Positions 60,701 to 64,000 of a DNA stretch of 64,000 nucleotides are shown here, piece after piece. Source of the DNA: Impatiens glandulifera (lineage: Eukaryota; Streptophyta; Magnoliopsida; Ericales; Balsaminaceae); NCBI RefSeq assembly GCF_907164915.1, contig NC_061865.1, positions 50,937,363-51,001,362 of the forward strand, written 5' to 3'. The first letter of the stretch is position 1. Each line of letters starts with the position of its first letter. The notes beneath the pieces were generated by a model, which was not told the DNA's origin, made no database searches, and was given only the letters and a program-made list of their open reading frames with translations. The translations under genes and the position numbers were made by a program.

Positions 60701-63700
60701 TATATAATATTACTAGGAAAAATTTAACACTGCTTTTACATGCATGCGTCTTCACCTTGTTATCAAATATCAGGCTTATTACAATTGGGCCATAGCAGTC
60801 TCTGATCGAGCAAAAATGCGTGGTCGAACTAAGGAGGCTGAAGAGTTGTGGAAGCAGGTTTAATTCTTTTAGTTCCTTATTTCTATCAGTGTTTATTAGA
60901 ATTTGTGATGATTATTTGGTCTCATTGTGCTATATTTGCTAATCAGTTTGTAACTGGTTTAATGGGAACCTTTTGTGTTGAGGCCATAAACTCCATTGTG
61001 ACAAAACAAATGAAAATGAAATGAGAAGCTTCAGAAGTAATATGATAAGGCTATAGATTATTGCACGATATCTCAAGGACAATGATTGACCATGTTTTGA
61101 CTGTGTTTCATGTCTAAATATTCCTTGAGATGATGTACTTTTCAGTCATTTTTGTTTGATTCCATATTTAGCACGTATATGTCTATTCTATAAAATATGT
61201 TACAAAAACTTGCTTGTTTTCCCATTTAGCATGGAAGGTTTTCGTTCAATTATTATTTCAAAAGCATGTGTGAACGATTACGATTTGTTCCAGAAATGAA
61301 GGGTTTAAGATGAGAAAGATATAATCATCTAATATATGTAGAGTTTATAGAAGAAAAAAGTGGGAGTTAAAGGAGATGAGAGCCAAGATAGAATGGGAGG
61401 TGAGTGACAAAGACAAATCTTTATTTCATTCATTCTTTGACGATTCATTCCCTCAGCCACAATTTATAAAGTATACGTTTGTCTTATCTGTAACAAATAG
61501 ACAACTGTCTTAAACTAACTAGACATAAATGTAAATAACATAATATTTCAAGGGCTAATTTACTATGGCTTTATCTGTGAGATTTCTCATCCGGATTGTG
61601 GATGTATGCACATGCAATCACATTTAGAAACTGAACGTAGTGTGACAAATACAAAATGTTATGGGCGGGTTGTCATTTGGGGATCCTGATAATGAAACAC
61701 AATTGTTTCCAAATAAGGCCATATTACGTGCCATCTAACCTAATTAATGAGAATCTTGTTGTGAATTAATTTAATGCATAAGTTTCCTAAAAAAGTAATG
61801 CATAAGTTATAGACCATATAGTCTATGGATAAAGCGTCTCCTACAAAAAATGGAGCATAAAATGCAACTTAAAACTTAATTAAACAGATATGTTGCTGTA
61901 CAATTTGTATGCTATATGAATCCTATATATCCATTGAGCTTGCTTGTGGGCCATTTCTATAGGAACTTTGCACAACATCAATGCTTGCTAACTATGTCTA
62001 CTATAGTTAACTGTAGTTATTCCAATCCCCATGAAACCCTTTCATCTCAAGAGAGATATTAGAGTTCTTCATTTCATCTTTCTCTACATTTCCATTCATC
62101 ATGTCATGGATGCTCAATTCTTACTGTCATTTCTAGTTTTTATGCATATCCATCTTAACATTCTAATGTCTTCAAGTAGACCAACAAATATAATCTGGAG
62201 CATGTCATGCTTACTAGTTTATCAAATAAAAAATGTGCCGCCATATCTCTTTTGATGTTTCCTTTTTGTGATTGGTGTAACTATTATATCACATTCCACA
62301 TCATTAACTGAACTTAGAATGTCTTTACACATTATTATTACCTTACCGTTGATTTTAACGAGAACTCAGTCTGCATGATGTTTATTTGCTAGATGCATCT
62401 GTTGTACTCTTTCTGATAAATATGATTCCTCTTAAATTGAAGATGTATTAAAGTATCAAACTTTGTATTCATTCCTTCTCTAGATGCACAAATCAAGAGA
62501 ATATAACCGTTACGAAAATTACTTCATGATATCTTAGCTTGGATGGTTTTAGTGAGAATTCATTTTTATCTGAACTAAACATGGGTTGAATGCTAATCTT
62601 GGGTATAATTCAATATATTTCAAGACAGCTTGTTTTGCCTAATAAATTACTATACATCTATTAGATCCCTGCCACAAGCCTTTTTTAGATCTATGAACAC
62701 TAAATTAAGGTCTTTCATACATTTTCAACAATCTTCTCAGAATTAAATTTCTTGTATGGTGCACATATGTGACTAAACAATAATTCATTATAAAATATTT
62801 TGCTCTCAATCACCACCATATATATCACTCTCTCCAATGATAAGAATATGTAAATCAAATTTTAGTGGTGTTCAATAACACCTGCTTTTGTGTAAGGGGA
62901 GGTTGCTATGGTGGGCTGATAACCCTTCTTTATGTGATTTGATACTTGGGGAAAGTGACATTGAATTACATTGTGATCTTGTACATATACTTGATTGATG
63001 ACTGTATAGTTTACCTATTAGGGAGCTTTTTGGTGGTGGTGAGAGTTAAAAAGTCGGTCTTTGTTCCTTTTAGTTCATTGTATGCATGAATTGACTTGGG
63101 AAAACTCAAGTTCAACTAATGGTATATGGCTGTATTGTTTGTCAAAGTTTTAATCCCTGGTCTCTTATGGTCTCTAGAACATCAATAAGACTTAGACATT
63201 TTACTTGGTTCTGCTTTTATTTGGAAGATCTAACTGTACAGTACTTTTTTTCTTTTTTCAAAAAAGGTACTACACAGTTCCACTTTGCAAGTTGGCTTTT
63301 TACCCTTTTCCACTATTGCAAATTAGTAAGTGAAAGTAACCAAATTGAAACGACTCAAAGGTTTGTAAGGTGAGTGAAAGCATGTATTAAGTTTGTTAGT
63401 GACATCTTTACCCTCGCCATGTGTACTGCTACTGCCTTGGGGATAGAAGAATAAGAGAATCTTTCATAACACTTATGTCTCTCTTAGTAATTGCTGGAAT
63501 CTAGTGACTCCAGTGGACTATTTAGAATGCTGAGCATCCTTCACATGTATAGGCATTTAGAAGTAGGGATTGCAGCTGCGGATGTGACCGTGTGTGGGAG
63601 TTTACATCAAATGAAAACCAGGATTAGGTGCAAAACCAGGTGTTTTTCTGGTCTCCAAATGAGCTAGTAGTTATAGCTCTTTCTCTCATATGTTTCATTA

Positions 63701-63956
63701 CTGAACTTATGTTTTTTGTTGGAGCTTTCTGGAGACTAATTACCTGGTCAAGAGCCTTTTATTGTTTTTGCCTTTTAAATTTGAGTTCTTGTTTGTAACT
63801 GGTAAATGGCGGTTAGTACTTATTATGAAAAATATGTCTTTTCCATGAAATAAAGTGATATAAGAAGGGCCAATGCAAATGATTATATACATTCTGAATC
63901 TGTAGGCAACAGAAAAATATGAAAAGGCCGTTCAACTCAATTGGAACAGTCCTCAG
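57714..63956 (+). pseudogene. HLB1: HLB1-like TPR gene, 5' part, with apparent frameshifts
   Basis: Exon 1 runs from ATG (MTEEAKMSSDLEP) to 58531. The others are 59012-59137, 59795-59863, 60428-60540, 60774-60857 and 63906-63956, after which the gene leaves the window. Encoded blocks match HLB1, a TGN-associated TPR protein linking trafficking to actin: [90 protein letters not shown] and YEKAVQLNWNSPQ. Exon 1 holds three degenerate copies of a repeat containing AVDVSSV(D/E) and RMSNGSA, with frame changes at A-runs. Exons 59795-59863 and 60428-60540 are each one base short for the family frame. It is either a decaying copy or sequence with assembly indels. An open frame from ATG 58362 covers the conserved end of exon 1. 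Confidence 0.7.
60858..63905 (+). other. 3-kb intron of the HLB1-like gene
   Basis: It lies between donor CAG/GTTTAA and acceptor TCTGTAG. It is much longer than the other introns of the gene and contains AT-rich low-complexity DNA but no recognisable gene or repeat end. It may hide an old insertion. Confidence 0.5.
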
Positions 63957-64000
63957 GTAAGTCGAGGAAACTTCTGGCTTTTTTTTCCCTTGTAAATCTG

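Overview
This is an AT-rich plant nuclear window. Its spliced genes are typically eudicot: an AS2/LOB-domain gene, an OCTOPUS-type gene, an SQD2-like glycosyltransferase, an EMB1579/RSA1 (CCAR1/DBC1-like) gene and an HLB1-like TPR gene. Introns are GT-AG with one GC-AG. The space between genes is filled with CACTA, MULE, copia and hAT-like elements, MITEs, a SINE-like repeat and a piece of plastid DNA. The sequence alone does not allow a species call.

Layout. 0.4-1.5 kb: LBD36/AS2-type transcription factor (+), two coding exons. 1.94-4.36 kb: complete but non-functional CACTA transposon with a 3-bp target-site duplication (TSD). 5.5-7.0 kb: intronless OCTOPUS-like membrane-associated gene (+). 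7-17.8 kb: gene-free AT-rich DNA with three recognisable MITE-like elements. 17.8-22.3 kb: SQD2-like gene (-), 11 coding exons, 435 codons, no obvious plastid transit peptide. 22.9-24.4 kb: a MULE-related MITE and a second copy of the 12.5 kb hAT-like MITE. 28.3-38.7 kb: EMB1579/RSA1-like gene (-), 22 coding exons, 1384 codons. 39.7 kb: a small MITE. 41.1-44.0 kb: truncated Ty1/copia element ending after integrase. 45.2-46.8 kb: nuclear plastid DNA with a broken ycf15 and trnL-CAA, apparently lodged inside an older repeat. 47.8-48.8 kb: perfect 47-bp inverted repeat, SINE-like repeats and a long TA microsatellite. 50.8-57.6 kb: a MITE, then a 6.5-kb MULE. 57.7-64 kb: HLB1-like gene (+), running off the window and carrying apparent frameshifts.

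The most unusual object is the MULE at 51171-57639. It has about 120-bp terminal inverted repeats and an 8-bp TSD. It carries a degenerate DUF1985-type gene (the kind normally fused to a Ulp1 cysteine protease in KAONASHI-like MULEs) and a divergently oriented fragment of a MuDR transposase. Four GC-rich minisatellite arrays built from GGGCGTG/GGGCGTT units sit in what look like its introns. Two are G-rich and two C-rich on the + strand, so one transcript could carry complementary arrays. The Ulp1 catalytic domain and the transposase core are both absent, and the remnants face each other across the shortest array. The element lies about 75 bp upstream of the HLB1-like start codon.

The protein genes show no common pathway. 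They are ordinary neighbouring plant loci (leaf polarity, phloem patterning, sulfolipid-type glycosyl transfer, nuclear RNA/salt response, actin/TGN trafficking) separated by transposon debris. Exon borders come from splice consensus, reading phase and remembered family similarity. They have not been checked against transcripts.
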